A stretch of DNA of 64,000 bases, taken from positions 1 through 64,000 of the forward strand of contig NZ_WBOS01000014.1 in NCBI RefSeq assembly GCF_008923245.1, written 5' to 3'. The notes beneath the pieces were generated by a model, which saw nothing but the letters and a program-made list of their open reading frames with translations, searched no databases and was not told where the DNA came from. Source of the DNA: Cytobacillus depressus (GTDB taxonomy: Bacteria; Bacillota; Bacilli; Bacillales; Cytobacillaceae). This document shows, piece by piece, positions 1 to 7,907 of this stretch; the stretch's first letter is position 1; each line of letters opens with the position of its first letter. The position numbers and the translations under genes are program-made.

Positions 1-12
1 TATCGGGCCTTT

Positions 13-84
13 ACGGGCTGTTGGATCTCCCACTTAGAAACTTTTGCTTTTTCAACCTCTTGAAGTGGGAGTCTTACAGCCCGT
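13..84. repeat. Nested hairpin, possible IS200/IS605-type end
   Basis: Two stacked perfect inverted repeats are visible: ACGGGCTGT at 13-21 with ACAGCCCGT at 76-84, and CTCCCACTT at 27-35 with AAGTGGGAG at 63-71, around a 27-nt pyrimidine-rich loop. Subterminal hairpins of this kind are typical of IS200/IS605 elements and of the RNA next to TnpB. No transposase is visible because the window starts here. A terminator is less likely, since no T-run follows. The mobile-element reading is inference. Confidence 0.4.
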
Positions 85-162
85 TAATCTGCGATAAAGT
101 GAGAATATCCTTACGCATTTCACAATATGATGAAGTAGAATGTGTGGAATGAGGGGATACAA

Positions 163-558
163 TTGAGTAATCAAAATGCTTTAATTACGAGAGAGATGCT
201 AGCCAATTACAATGACTTAAATCAAAGGAAAAAAGAAATTGAAACACAGCTGGATGAATTGAAGAAGGTTTTTAATCAATATTTTGACATGGCATTTGGA
301 AAAAATGTAAAAGGCGAACTAACGGTAAATGATTATAAGCTGCAAAGACAAATAAGAATAACTGAGAAATATGAACAGGAAGCGACGGTTCATAGATTAG
401 AAGAATTGAGTTTAATGGACCTTATTCAGAAGAAACCTGATGAAGCAAAAATAAAATCAGCGTTACATTTAGGATTTTTAAAGGAAGAAGATTTAGAGGG
501 CTGTAAAACTATAAATATGAGTCAGGCCATTTATATTAAAAGCGTAGATTCCAAATAG
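163..558 (+). CDS. Hypothetical protein, 131 aa
   Basis: I do not recognise the family. The protein is charged. Its N-terminal half (about residues 10-50) is rich in Lys, Glu and Leu and probably helical or coiled (RKKEIETQLDELKK). No membrane segment or signal peptide is seen. The TTG at 163 is chosen because GAGGGG at 151-156 sits 6 nt upstream; an in-frame GTG at 142 would add seven residues but has no ribosome site. The gene stands alone and ends in a strong terminator. Prophage or mobile-element cargo is possible given the hairpin just upstream, but nothing in the protein shows it. Confidence 0.6.
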   Translation: MSNQNALITREMLANYNDLNQRKKEIETQLDELKKVFNQYFDMAFGKNVKGELTVNDYKLQRQIRITEKYEQEATVHRLEELSLMDLIQKKPDEAKIKSALHLGFLKEEDLEGCKTINMSQAIYIKSVDSK

Positions 559-575
559 TATAGAAAAGGCATTTG

Positions 576-626
576 ACGAGCCACATTGAAAGGTGATGAA
601 CATCCTTCTATGTGGCTCGTTTTGTG
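576..626 (+). terminator. Rho-independent terminator
   Basis: Perfect 11-bp stem ACGAGCCACAT (576-586) with ATGTGGCTCGT (610-620), followed by TTTGT. It closes the 163-558 gene and could also stop the minus-strand small gene. Confidence 0.75.
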
Positions 627-690
627 CCATATATATTATTTAAGTACAGCTGCTCAGTGTTATAAGGTTCCCATTACTTAATAGTGAAGA

Positions 691-828
691 TTATTTATGC
701 CCTTTAGTTTTTTGAAATTGTTTTAACTCCTTTAGATCCATAGCTGGACTGTGACTCAGTTGCGAAATTTCTTTAGCAGCTCTATCTAAAAAGTCATCGG
801 TAAGTAATGGCCGAGTATGTTTGATCAA
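691..828 (-). CDS. Small protein, 45 aa
   Basis: A short reading frame on the minus strand that is easy to miss: TTG start at 826-828, stop at 691-693, with AGGAGT at 835-840 (minus sense) 6-7 nt upstream. The product starts MIKHTRPLLTDDFLDRAAKE and ends in a basic tail (KQFQKTKGHK). It is hydrophilic and probably helical. I do not recognise it. It is divergent from kimA. Support is the well-placed ribosome site, protein-like composition, and the otherwise empty 448-nt gap between 558 and 1007. Confidence 0.55.
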   Translation of the reverse strand: MIKHTRPLLTDDFLDRAAKEISQLSHSPAMDLKELKQFQKTKGHK

Positions 829-906
829 ATTGTTACTCCTATCTTATTTTTGACTTAATCATATTTTTAGCGAATGCCGGGATAATATCCTCTGACTTCA
901 TTATTT

Positions 907-958
907 TCTCCAAAGTAAATTCTTCTTTTTGATGCAAAAATCAAATTTACTTTGGAGA
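907..958. repeat. Long perfect hairpin upstream of kimA
   Basis: A perfect 15-bp inverted repeat, TCTCCAAAGTAAATT at 907-921 with its complement at 944-958. An inner 6-bp stem (TTTTTG 926-931, CAAAAA 935-940) extends it. It lies about 50 nt before the kimA start and about 80 nt before the divergent small gene. No T-run follows on the plus strand, so it is more likely an RNA element or protein site than a plain terminator. Confidence 0.6.
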
Positions 959-1006
959 TAAGGGAACAATAATAAAAAATAAAAAACTATTTGGTGGTGC
1001 ACCTAG

Positions 1007-2833
1007 ATGGTATCGTTATTAAAAAAAATATTAATTGGAAGGCCCTTAAAATCAAATGAGTTAGGGGAACAGAAGCTTATTAAAACAAAAGCATTGGCGA
1101 TTCTTTCCTCTGATGCGTTGTCCTCTGTTGCATACGGGCCGGAGCAAATATTAATTGTTCTTGTTACAATAGGTGCGGCAGCGTTCTGGTATTCGATTCC
1201 TATCGCAATAGGAGTATTGATCCTTTTAACTGCACTTATTCTATCTTATAAGCAAATCATTTTTGCATATCCGCATGGTGGCGGTGCGTATGTGGTATCG
1301 AAAAGTAATTTAGGGATAAATGCCGGATTAATTGCAGGAGGCTCCTTGCTCGTTGACTATATATTAACAGTTGCAGTTAGTGTATCAGCAGGTACGGATG
1401 CCATTACATCGGCTTTCCCAGCCTTACATTCTTATAAAGTGCTTATCGCGATTGTATTTGTTCTATTTATTACGATATTAAATTTAAGAGGAGTTACCGA
1501 GTCTGCGTCCATTTTAGCGTATCCAGTTTATTTATTTGTTTTAGCTATATTTATTCTAATTGGAGTAGGGGTGTTTAGGATTGCTACAGGGGGGGTGTCA
1601 CCAGATCTGCATACACCAGTAGGCACACCTGTTGCAGGAGTTAGCCTATTTATTCTTCTTAGGGCTTTTGCATCTGGAAGCTCTGCATTAACAGGAGTTG
1701 AAGCGATTTCCAATGCCATTCCGAATTTTAAAGACCCAGCTCCTAATAATGCGGCTAAAACTTTAATGGCAATGGGGGGCCTACTTGCAATATTATTTTC
1801 AGGAATAATTTATTTAGCTTATTATTATGGGATTTCACCAAGTGAAAAAGTGACCGTCGTTTCACAAATTGCAGAATCTGTCTTTGGACGAAATTTTATG
1901 TATTTTTTCATTCAAGGAACAACAGCATTAATATTAATTCTTGCTGCAAACACTGGTTATTCAGCATTTCCTTTGCTAGCAGTTAATTTGGCGAAAGATA
2001 AGTTTATCCCGAGAATGTTTACTGTGCGGGGAGACCGTTTAGGATATTCGAATGGCATCATATTTCTTGCAACTTTTTCCATCATTCTCATAATTGCCTT
2101 TGAAGGACGAACAGAACATCTTATCCCGCTTTATGCAGTTGGTGTATTCCTGCCGTTTACTTTATCCCAGTCAGGTATGATGGTTAAATGGATCCGTGAG
2201 AAACCAGAAGGCTGGGTAATAAAATTAGTTATTAATACAACGGGTGCAGCTATTAGCTTTATCGTTACAATTATGTTTTTTCTAACAAAATTTGCACATA
2301 TATGGCCAATATTAGTGTTTTTACCTTTCATCATTTATCTATTCCACCGAATTAAAAAGCATTATGATTCTGTAGGCGAACAGCTTAGAATAAGTCCAGC
2401 TGAGAGCATTCTCCCTATTGAAGGGAATGTCATTATCGTTCCAGTTGCTGGAATTACTAAAGTAGTGGAGAACTCCCTAAATTATGCAAAATCACTTTCA
2501 CCTGATCAGATTATCGCCGTTTATGTTTCCTTCGAAAGGGAAGATGAAAAAAAGTTTGAGGAAAAATGGAATAAATGGCAGCCTGATGTAAGACTTGTGA
2601 CATTGCAATCGTATTATAGAAGTATTATCACTCCACTCACCAAGTTTATTGATATCGTGGAGCATAAAGCAAGTGAAGCAAATTATCAAGTGACCGTTAT
2701 AATCCCACAATTCATTCCGAAAAAAGGCTGGCATCACATACTCCATAACCAGTCAAGCTTACTGATTCGCTCCTATTTGCTTTTTAGAAGAGATATCATC
2801 ATCACAACAGTACCTTTTCACTTGAAAAAATAA
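1007..2833 (+). CDS. kimA: KimA-type high-affinity potassium importer
   Basis: APC-superfamily membrane protein of 608 aa, matching the length and plan of B. subtilis KimA (YdaO): about 12 transmembrane helices over residues 25-450, then a cytosolic C-terminal domain (about 465-608). Family blocks seen include LSSDALSSVAYGPEQIL, YPHGGGAYVVSKSNLG and SGSSALTGVEAISNAIP. KimA imports K+ with protons and is inhibited by c-di-AMP through the C-terminal domain. ATG 1007 follows GGTGGTG at 993-999. In B. subtilis a c-di-AMP riboswitch precedes the gene; the short leader here does not resemble one and shows a long hairpin instead. A strong terminator follows. Confidence 0.9.
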   Translation: MVSLLKKILIGRPLKSNELGEQKLIKTKALAILSSDALSSVAYGPEQILIVLVTIGAAAFWYSIPIAIGVLILLTALILSYKQIIFAYPHGGGAYVVSKSNLGINAGLIAGGSLLVDYILTVAVSVSAGTDAITSAFPALHSYKVLIAIVFVLFITILNLRGVTESASILAYPVYLFVLAIFILIGVGVFRIATGGVSPDLHTPVGTPVAGVSLFILLRAFASGSSALTGVEAISNAIPNFKDPAPNNAAKTLMAMGGLLAILFSGIIYLAYYYGISPSEKVTVVSQIAESVFGRNFMYFFIQGTTALILILAANTGYSAFPLLAVNLAKDKFIPRMFTVRGDRLGYSNGIIFLATFSIILIIAFEGRTEHLIPLYAVGVFLPFTLSQSGMMVKWIREKPEGWVIKLVINTTGAAISFIVTIMFFLTKFAHIWPILVFLPFIIYLFHRIKKHYDSVGEQLRISPAESILPIEGNVIIVPVAGITKVVENSLNYAKSLSPDQIIAVYVSFEREDEKKFEEKWNKWQPDVRLVTLQSYYRSIITPLTKFIDIVEHKASEANYQVTVIIPQFIPKKGWHHILHNQSSLLIRSYLLFRRDIIITTVPFHLKK

Positions 2834-2844
2834 ATTCCATCATA

Positions 2845-2880
2845 AAAAAGTGGTTTTGCATTATGTAGAACCACTTTTTA
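2845..2880 (+). terminator. Terminator of kimA
   Basis: Perfect 11-bp stem AAAAAGTGGTT (2845-2855) with AACCACTTTTT (2869-2879); the T-run forms the 3' side. Confidence 0.8.
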
Positions 2881-2926
2881 GGTCTAAATCAATCTAAAAT
2901 CCTATATTTTATATGGAGGATACAAT

Positions 2927-3193
2927 TTGAGCATTTGGTTGTATCACATACCATATGAAATAGGTGAGCCCAACATGTTTGCTGTTCATTTTTTTGAAAA
3001 CAAAAATCAATTACTATGTCAGCTGCTTAAGAACGTTCCAAATGAAGGAGAAGCTTTAACCATTAAGGGTCGTACAGGAAAAATTGCAAGTGTTAAAAAT
3101 ATCGATGAAAAAAATATTCATGTACAAGTGATCTTTGAGGCGGTTAAAAAAGCTAAGCCAGTATTAGATAATTCTAAAAAGAAGAAAAGATAG
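2927..3193 (+). CDS. Hypothetical protein, 88 aa
   Basis: A small soluble protein with an aromatic N-terminus (MSIWLYHIPYEIG), a predicted beta-rich middle (GEALTIKGRTGKIASVK) and a Lys-rich tail ending KKKKR. I do not recognise the family. The TTG start at 2927 lies about 9 nt after GGAGG (2913-2917). It is monocistronic between two terminators. The beta-rich middle with KGRTGKI could be a small barrel or nucleic-acid-binding fold, but this is only a shape impression. Confidence 0.6.
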   Translation: MSIWLYHIPYEIGEPNMFAVHFFENKNQLLCQLLKNVPNEGEALTIKGRTGKIASVKNIDEKNIHVQVIFEAVKKAKPVLDNSKKKKR

Positions 3194-3198
3194 GTAAC

Positions 3199-3238
3199 AG
3201 GGACAGTGGGGCGTTTAACCTTGTCCCTTTTCTTTATT
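3199..3238 (+). terminator. Rho-independent terminator
   Basis: Stem AGGGACA (3199-3205) with TGTCCCT (3222-3228), followed by TTTTCTTTATTTT. Confidence 0.75.
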
Positions 3239-3318
3239 TTAAAATAGAATCCTCCTCCCAATCGTTGTAGAATAAAGATAGCCAAAAATAACTTCTTTTA
3301 TGGGAAGGAAGTTGGGAA

Positions 3319-3963
3319 ATGGAAAGCATCTCAATTAGTTCACTTTTAGACGTTATGGGTGAATTGTTTTCTGATGAAGTATCAATTGCTGTGTCCAATA
3401 CAAAGGAATATATATATTATCGTCCGAGTAAACGTGTAGATTTAAAAATAAAGCCCGGTGACCCATTGATGGAAGGAACGATTGCCCAGAAGGCAATTGA
3501 AACAGGACAAAAAGTATCTGAATTTATTAATCGTGATTTATTTGGAGTTCCATATCATGGGATGGCTGTCCCTTTTCAACATAATGGAAGAATAGAAGGG
3601 TGCGTGACTGCCATTTATCCTGCGCTTTCGGATGGAAAGTCAGTCGTGACGATAAGAAGCCAGGATGGATGGAAACCAACTCCGTTTTCGAAAGTTGTCT
3701 ACATAGAAGCAAAGGATAGAAAGACATTTATTCATACAGATCATGATTCTGGAACACATAAATACTCTTTACAGGAATTTGAGTATATTTTGCCTAAGGA
3801 ATACTTTATCCGTTGCCATCGTTCCTATATCGTTAATGTGCATCACATTAAGGAGATCTTTCCTGATACACATTCAACATTTATTCTCGCAATGAATAAT
3901 GGAGACCGCTTGCCTGTCAGTCAGTCGTATTCTAGCTATTTTAGAAAACTATTAGGATTTTAA
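3319..3963 (+). CDS. LytTR-type transcription regulator with sensor-like N-terminus
   Basis: A 214-aa protein. The C-terminal part (about 115-212) is a LytTR DNA-binding domain: FSKVVYIEAKDRKTFIHT, then YFIRCHRSYIVNVHHIKEI and a final PVSQSYSSYFRKLL. The N-terminal part (about 1-105) is not a receiver domain, because no Asp phosphorylation pocket is seen. It looks like a small PAS/GAF-like fold, so the signal is probably a ligand or partner. The acetyl-CoA hydrolase/CoA-transferase gene follows in the same direction 125 nt later and is the likely target. Start ATG 3319 follows GGAAGGAAG. Confidence 0.8.
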   Translation: MESISISSLLDVMGELFSDEVSIAVSNTKEYIYYRPSKRVDLKIKPGDPLMEGTIAQKAIETGQKVSEFINRDLFGVPYHGMAVPFQHNGRIEGCVTAIYPALSDGKSVVTIRSQDGWKPTPFSKVVYIEAKDRKTFIHTDHDSGTHKYSLQEFEYILPKEYFIRCHRSYIVNVHHIKEIFPDTHSTFILAMNNGDRLPVSQSYSSYFRKLLGF

Positions 3964-4088
3964 AATTTTCTGCTTTGTACAAAAGATTCCCTGTTTCATC
4001 CCATTTTTCTACAATTTAATCCGAAAACTCTCTTACTCTAGTTTTTAAAAGGTAAAATAATTCTAAATAGTGGGAGAGGGTGGGGAAA

Positions 4089-5600
4089 ATGAAAAAGGGG
4101 TATGAACGTATAAAAGATATTCGTTTACAAGATCGGGTAGTCACACCTGAAGAGGCGGCATCATGGATTGAAGATGGCATGACTCTTGGATTAAGCGGCT
4201 TTACACGTGCGGGGGACGTGAAAGCGGTGCCATTTGCGCTAGTGGAAAGAGCAAAAACGGAATCGTTCAAGGTAAATGTGTATACAGGGGCTTCTTTAGG
4301 CTCTGATGTGGATAAATTATTTGCTGAGGCAGGTATTATTAATAAACGGCTGCCATTCCAAGCGGATCCGACGATGAGAAGGGGTATTAACGAAGGGGAC
4401 TTTTTATTCGTGGATCAGCATTTATCACATACAGCTGAATTAATTCGGGCAAATGTCATCGAATCAATTGATTTCGCTATTTTGGAAGCGGTTTCTATTA
4501 CAGAGGATGGGCTGATCATCCCATCTACCTCTATTGGAAACTCGTTAACCTTTGCTCAGCATGCAAAGTCGATTATTATCGAAATTAATCTTGCGCAAAC
4601 AACGGAATTAGAAGGTTTGCACGATTTATATGAACCGGGAAAACAAGGGGATAGAGATCCTATTCCATTAACAAATGCGGAGGATAGAATCGGTACAACC
4701 GGAATTAAAGTACCAATTGAAAAAATAAAAGGCATCGTCTTTACAAATCAGGATGATTCTCCATCTACGATTGTACCGCCAGATGTCGAGACAAAAATAA
4801 TGGCAGGGCATCTATTAGATTTCTTCCGTAAAGAGATTGCGACCGGAAGATTAACGAAAAAGCTTGCCCCTTTACAGTCTGGAATTGGGTCTGTCGCGAA
4901 TGCTGTTCTACATGGAATGCTTGATTCGGAATTCGAAGATTTAGAAGTGTACTCAGAAGTGTTGCAGGATGCCGTGTTTGATTTAATCGATGCAGGAAAG
5001 GTTCGCTTTGCCTCATGCTGTTCCATCACATTATCTGAACAGAAAATGAAGCAAGTGTTTTCCAATTTTGAGCAATATCGCGAGCGACTACTGATGAGGC
5101 CGCAAGAAATATCCAACCATCCTGAAATTATTCGCAGACTCGGGCTGATTTCCATTAATACAGCATTAGAATTAGACATTTACGGTAATGTAAATTCGAC
5201 ACATGTATTAGGTACGAAAATGATGAACGGAATTGGCGGATCCGGTGATTTTGCAAGAAACGCTCGCCTCGGAATTTTTGTCACAAAGTCAATTGCCAAA
5301 GATGGCAATATCTCAAGTATTGTTCCGTTCGTATCGCATGTTGACCATACAGAGCATGATGTCGATGTGATTGTGACAGAGCAAGGTTATGCAGATTTGC
5401 GTGGCCTGGCACCAAGAGAGCGCGCCCGGCTAATCATTGAAAATTGTGCCCATCCAATGTACCGAGAACAACTGCGAGAATATTATCAGGAAGCCTTAAC
5501 AAGAGGAGGCCAAACTCCTCATGTATTAGAAAAGGCGCTTTCATGGCACATCGATTTTGCTAAGAATGGGACGATGCTGAAGGCTTTAGTGGAAAATTAA
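4089..5600 (+). CDS. Acetyl-CoA hydrolase / succinyl-CoA:acetate CoA-transferase family
   Basis: A class I CoA-transferase of 503 aa that moves CoA between acetate and succinate (or a similar acid), or hydrolyses acetyl-CoA. Blocks seen: LQSGIGSVANAVLHGML, then YSEVLQDAVFDLIDAG, whose Glu (SEVLQD) corresponds to the catalytic Glu of the family, then GGSGDFARNARL and VTEQGYADLRGLAPRERA. ATG 4089 is preferred because GGGAGAGGG ends 8 nt upstream; a GTG at 4080 would overlap that site. It sits behind a LytTR regulator and ends in its own terminator. The length fits Cat1/AarC-type enzymes. The true acyl partner cannot be read from the sequence. Confidence 0.85.
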   Translation: MKKGYERIKDIRLQDRVVTPEEAASWIEDGMTLGLSGFTRAGDVKAVPFALVERAKTESFKVNVYTGASLGSDVDKLFAEAGIINKRLPFQADPTMRRGINEGDFLFVDQHLSHTAELIRANVIESIDFAILEAVSITEDGLIIPSTSIGNSLTFAQHAKSIIIEINLAQTTELEGLHDLYEPGKQGDRDPIPLTNAEDRIGTTGIKVPIEKIKGIVFTNQDDSPSTIVPPDVETKIMAGHLLDFFRKEIATGRLTKKLAPLQSGIGSVANAVLHGMLDSEFEDLEVYSEVLQDAVFDLIDAGKVRFASCCSITLSEQKMKQVFSNFEQYRERLLMRPQEISNHPEIIRRLGLISINTALELDIYGNVNSTHVLGTKMMNGIGGSGDFARNARLGIFVTKSIAKDGNISSIVPFVSHVDHTEHDVDVIVTEQGYADLRGLAPRERARLIIENCAHPMYREQLREYYQEALTRGGQTPHVLEKALSWHIDFAKNGTMLKALVEN

Positions 5601-5608
5601 TATTTGTT

Positions 5609-5638
5609 AACTCTGGGTGTACATCCCAGAGTTTTTTG
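5609..5638 (+). terminator. Terminator of the CoA-transferase gene
   Basis: Perfect stem AACTCTGGG (5609-5617) with CCCAGAGTT (5625-5633), then TTTTT. Confidence 0.85.
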
Positions 5639-5696
5639 TATAAATAGAAAAATGGAGATTGAAATTTCTGATAATAAATACTATTATAAATATGGG

Positions 5697-5713
5697 GTGT
5701 CGACAGCCGACAC
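5697..5713. promoter_or_regulatory. Probable operator of the GntR regulator at 5746
   Basis: Palindrome GTGTCG-N5-CGACAC, 33 nt upstream of a GntR/FCD regulator gene and probably in its promoter. FCD-type regulators often bind short palindromes of this kind and autoregulate. The assignment is by position. Confidence 0.5.
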
Positions 5714-5745
5714 AAGACAGACTATATAGTTAGGAGACACTCATT

Positions 5746-6420
5746 GTGGATCAAAAATCACTAGAAAGGGCTCTTCCATTTTATGAGCAGATTCAGCAAA
5801 CCATTAAAAAGGGCATATGGGAAGGAGTTTACGAGCCGGGTGATCGCATGTACGAAGCACAATTAGCGAAGCAATTCGCAATAAGCAGAAGTCCAGTCCG
5901 TGAAGCTATACGGGCATTAATTAATGAAGGATTACTCGTAATGGATGAGAAATCACAAATATCCGTTTATAAACCTTCTTTACAAGATGTCCTTGATATT
6001 TATGATTGCCGGATCGCCCTTGAATCAAAAGCCGTTGCTCTAGCAGCAGAAAGGGCAACTGAAGCCCAGTTAGGTGAGTTAGAAAGGATTTTACAAGAAA
6101 CAGAAAAGGCCATAAATAGAAAGGAGAAAGAGGAGATTGTAGCATGCAACTCCAGATTTCATGAGGTAATCATTCATATTAGCGGAAATTTAAGATTAAA
6201 AAAGCTGGTTAATGAACTTCATTCTTTAACTCACTATTATAGGTTATTAAATATTGAAGGGTCTAACCGGGCTGAAACGATTTTAAAAGGGCATAGACAA
6301 ATCTTCGATGCAATAAAAGAAAGAAATCCTGAAAAGGCATTTAGAAGTTTAGAAGAACATACAAAGGAAGACCTCGAAAATTTAATGATATTAATAAAAG
6401 AGAGGGAAAGGTCAGAATGA
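5746..6420 (+). CDS. GntR-family (FCD) transcription regulator
   Basis: 224 aa. Residues about 10-75 form the GntR winged helix, with recognition helix FAISRSPVREAIRALINEGL. About 85-215 form an FCD ligand domain that keeps the metal-binding His pattern (SRFHEVI, KGHRQIFDAI, LEEHTKED). Such proteins sense small carboxylates and usually repress. The GTG start at 5746 follows TTAGGAGA. The stop overlaps the fumarase alpha-subunit start (ATGA), so it is the first gene of the operon it most likely controls, through the GTGTCG-N5-CGACAC palindrome. Confidence 0.88.
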   Translation: MDQKSLERALPFYEQIQQTIKKGIWEGVYEPGDRMYEAQLAKQFAISRSPVREAIRALINEGLLVMDEKSQISVYKPSLQDVLDIYDCRIALESKAVALAAERATEAQLGELERILQETEKAINRKEKEEIVACNSRFHEVIIHISGNLRLKKLVNELHSLTHYYRLLNIEGSNRAETILKGHRQIFDAIKERNPEKAFRSLEEHTKEDLENLMILIKERERSE

Positions 6421-7259
6421 GAATAGTTGAGGCGGTAGTACTAACGGAAAGTGTGGCAAAGCTCTGTTGGGAAGCATGCTATTATTTGCCGGAAGATGTT
6501 CTAGCGGGATTTAGAGAAGCTGAAAGAACAGAAGCTTCGCCGATCGGCAAATCAATCTTACAGCAGCTCTTGGAAAATGCGGAAGAGGCGAAAACAAATC
6601 ATATGCCATATTGCCATGATACTGGAATGGCCGTTGTATTTGTAGAAATTGGCCAGGAAGTGCACATAACGGGAGGAGATTATCTTGAATCCATTCAGGA
6701 AGGGGTTCGCAAAGGCTACAAAGATGGATTTTTAAGAAATTCTGTTGTAGGTGACCCTTTACTGCGAGTTAATACTGGGGACAACACACCAGCCGTCGTT
6801 CATACGGAAATTGTCCCGGGGGATCAAATAAAAATTACTGTCCTCCCAAAAGGCGGAGGAAGCGAAAATATGAGTGCAATGAAATTTTTACTGCCTGGAG
6901 AAGGAGTGGAGGGAGTTAAAAACTTTGTTGTGCAAACCATTAAAGAGGCAGGAGGAAAAGCTTGCCCCCCTGTTGTGGTCGGAGTAGGAATAGGCGGAAG
7001 TTTTGATAAAGTTACATCTCTTGCCAAGCATGCTGTCCTAAGAGAGGTAGGTGTTCACCATCCCGATCCTCACATTGCCAAGCTTGAGGAGGAATTATTA
7101 GAGGCAATTAATAATACCGGTATCGGTCCTCAAGGGTTAGGAGGAACGAGCACTGCACTTTGGGTCCCGATTGAAACTTATGCATGTCACATTACCGCGC
7201 TTCCTGTAGCTGTCAATATCCAATGCCATGCAGCTCGTAAAAAAACGATTGTTATATAA
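6417..7259 (+). CDS. Class I fumarase / L-tartrate dehydratase alpha subunit
   Basis: 280 aa, the usual size for alpha subunits of two-subunit Fe-S hydro-lyases (fumarase or TtdA-like). Cys residues expected to hold the [4Fe-4S] cluster are in [32 protein letters not shown] and [23 protein letters not shown] is also a family hallmark. It would hydrate fumarate or dehydrate tartrate with the beta subunit at 7326. Linkage to a tartrate/D-malate-type dehydrogenase makes tartrate or a related hydroxy acid plausible. A paralogue lies at 27446. The cluster should be oxygen sensitive. Confidence 0.85.
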   Translation: MRIVEAVVLTESVAKLCWEACYYLPEDVLAGFREAERTEASPIGKSILQQLLENAEEAKTNHMPYCHDTGMAVVFVEIGQEVHITGGDYLESIQEGVRKGYKDGFLRNSVVGDPLLRVNTGDNTPAVVHTEIVPGDQIKITVLPKGGGSENMSAMKFLLPGEGVEGVKNFVVQTIKEAGGKACPPVVVGVGIGGSFDKVTSLAKHAVLREVGVHHPDPHIAKLEEELLEAINNTGIGPQGLGGTSTALWVPIETYACHITALPVAVNIQCHAARKKTIVI

Positions 7260-7325
7260 TGTGATACTTGAATTTTTCTAGTTCAATAGTCTTTAAGAAA
7301 ATTATTTAAAGCGGAGGAATTAGAT

Positions 7326-7907
7326 ATGGCAGAATATCGGCTCCAAACTCCAATCAATAAAGAGGATATTATGAAGCTAAAGATAGGAGATACTGTGTTG
7401 CTTTCAGGGACTATTTATATGGCTCGCGATGCAGCACATAAAAGAATGATAGAACTTCTTGAGAATGATCAACCACTACCGGTAAATTTGCAGGGAGAAG
7501 TTATTTTTTATGCGGGTCCTTGCCCGCCAAAACCCGGACAAGTGATTGGCCCAGTTGCACCAACGACAGCTTACCGAATGGATCCGTACGCTCCGGCCAT
7601 GTATGAGTACGGAGTAATTGGAACGATTGGCAAAGGTCCAAGAAGAGATATGGTGAAGGAAGCCTGTCAACAGTATGGGGCCATCTCTTTTGCAGCTATT
7701 GGCGGTTTATCTACCATTCTAAGCCGGAGAATTAAGGCTGTTGAAGTGGTTGCCTACGAAGACCTTGGTCCTGAGGCTATTCGAAAACTTGAAATTGAGG
7801 ATTTTCCTTTATTAGTAGCTTACGATGCACATGGAAATGATTTGTATGAACAAGAAATCCCTAAATATGAGAATTATAATACGAAAACACAAAAAGGAGT
7901 CATGTAA
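7326..7907 (+). CDS. Class I fumarase / L-tartrate dehydratase beta subunit
   Basis: 193 aa, matching the C-terminal domain of class I fumarases. Family blocks: GDTVLLSGTIYMARDAAHKR, FYAGPCPPKPGQVIGPVAPT, TIGKGPRRD and VVAYEDLGPEAIRKLEIEDF. It partners with the alpha subunit encoded 66 nt upstream. ATG 7326 follows GCGGAGGAATTAGAT. The next gene starts directly after its stop codon, so translation is probably coupled. Confidence 0.85.
   Translation: MAEYRLQTPINKEDIMKLKIGDTVLLSGTIYMARDAAHKRMIELLENDQPLPVNLQGEVIFYAGPCPPKPGQVIGPVAPTTAYRMDPYAPAMYEYGVIGTIGKGPRRDMVKEACQQYGAISFAAIGGLSTILSRRIKAVEVVAYEDLGPEAIRKLEIEDFPLLVAYDAHGNDLYEQEIPKYENYNTKTQKGVM

Noticed and set aside
829..1006. c-di-AMP riboswitch before kimA
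   Set aside because: Expected from B. subtilis, but the leader is short and none of the conserved riboswitch pattern is recognisable.
4219..4232. Cre-like TGAAAGCGGTGCCA inside the CoA-transferase gene
   Set aside because: One position breaks the consensus and it lies 130 nt inside the coding region; chance is likely.
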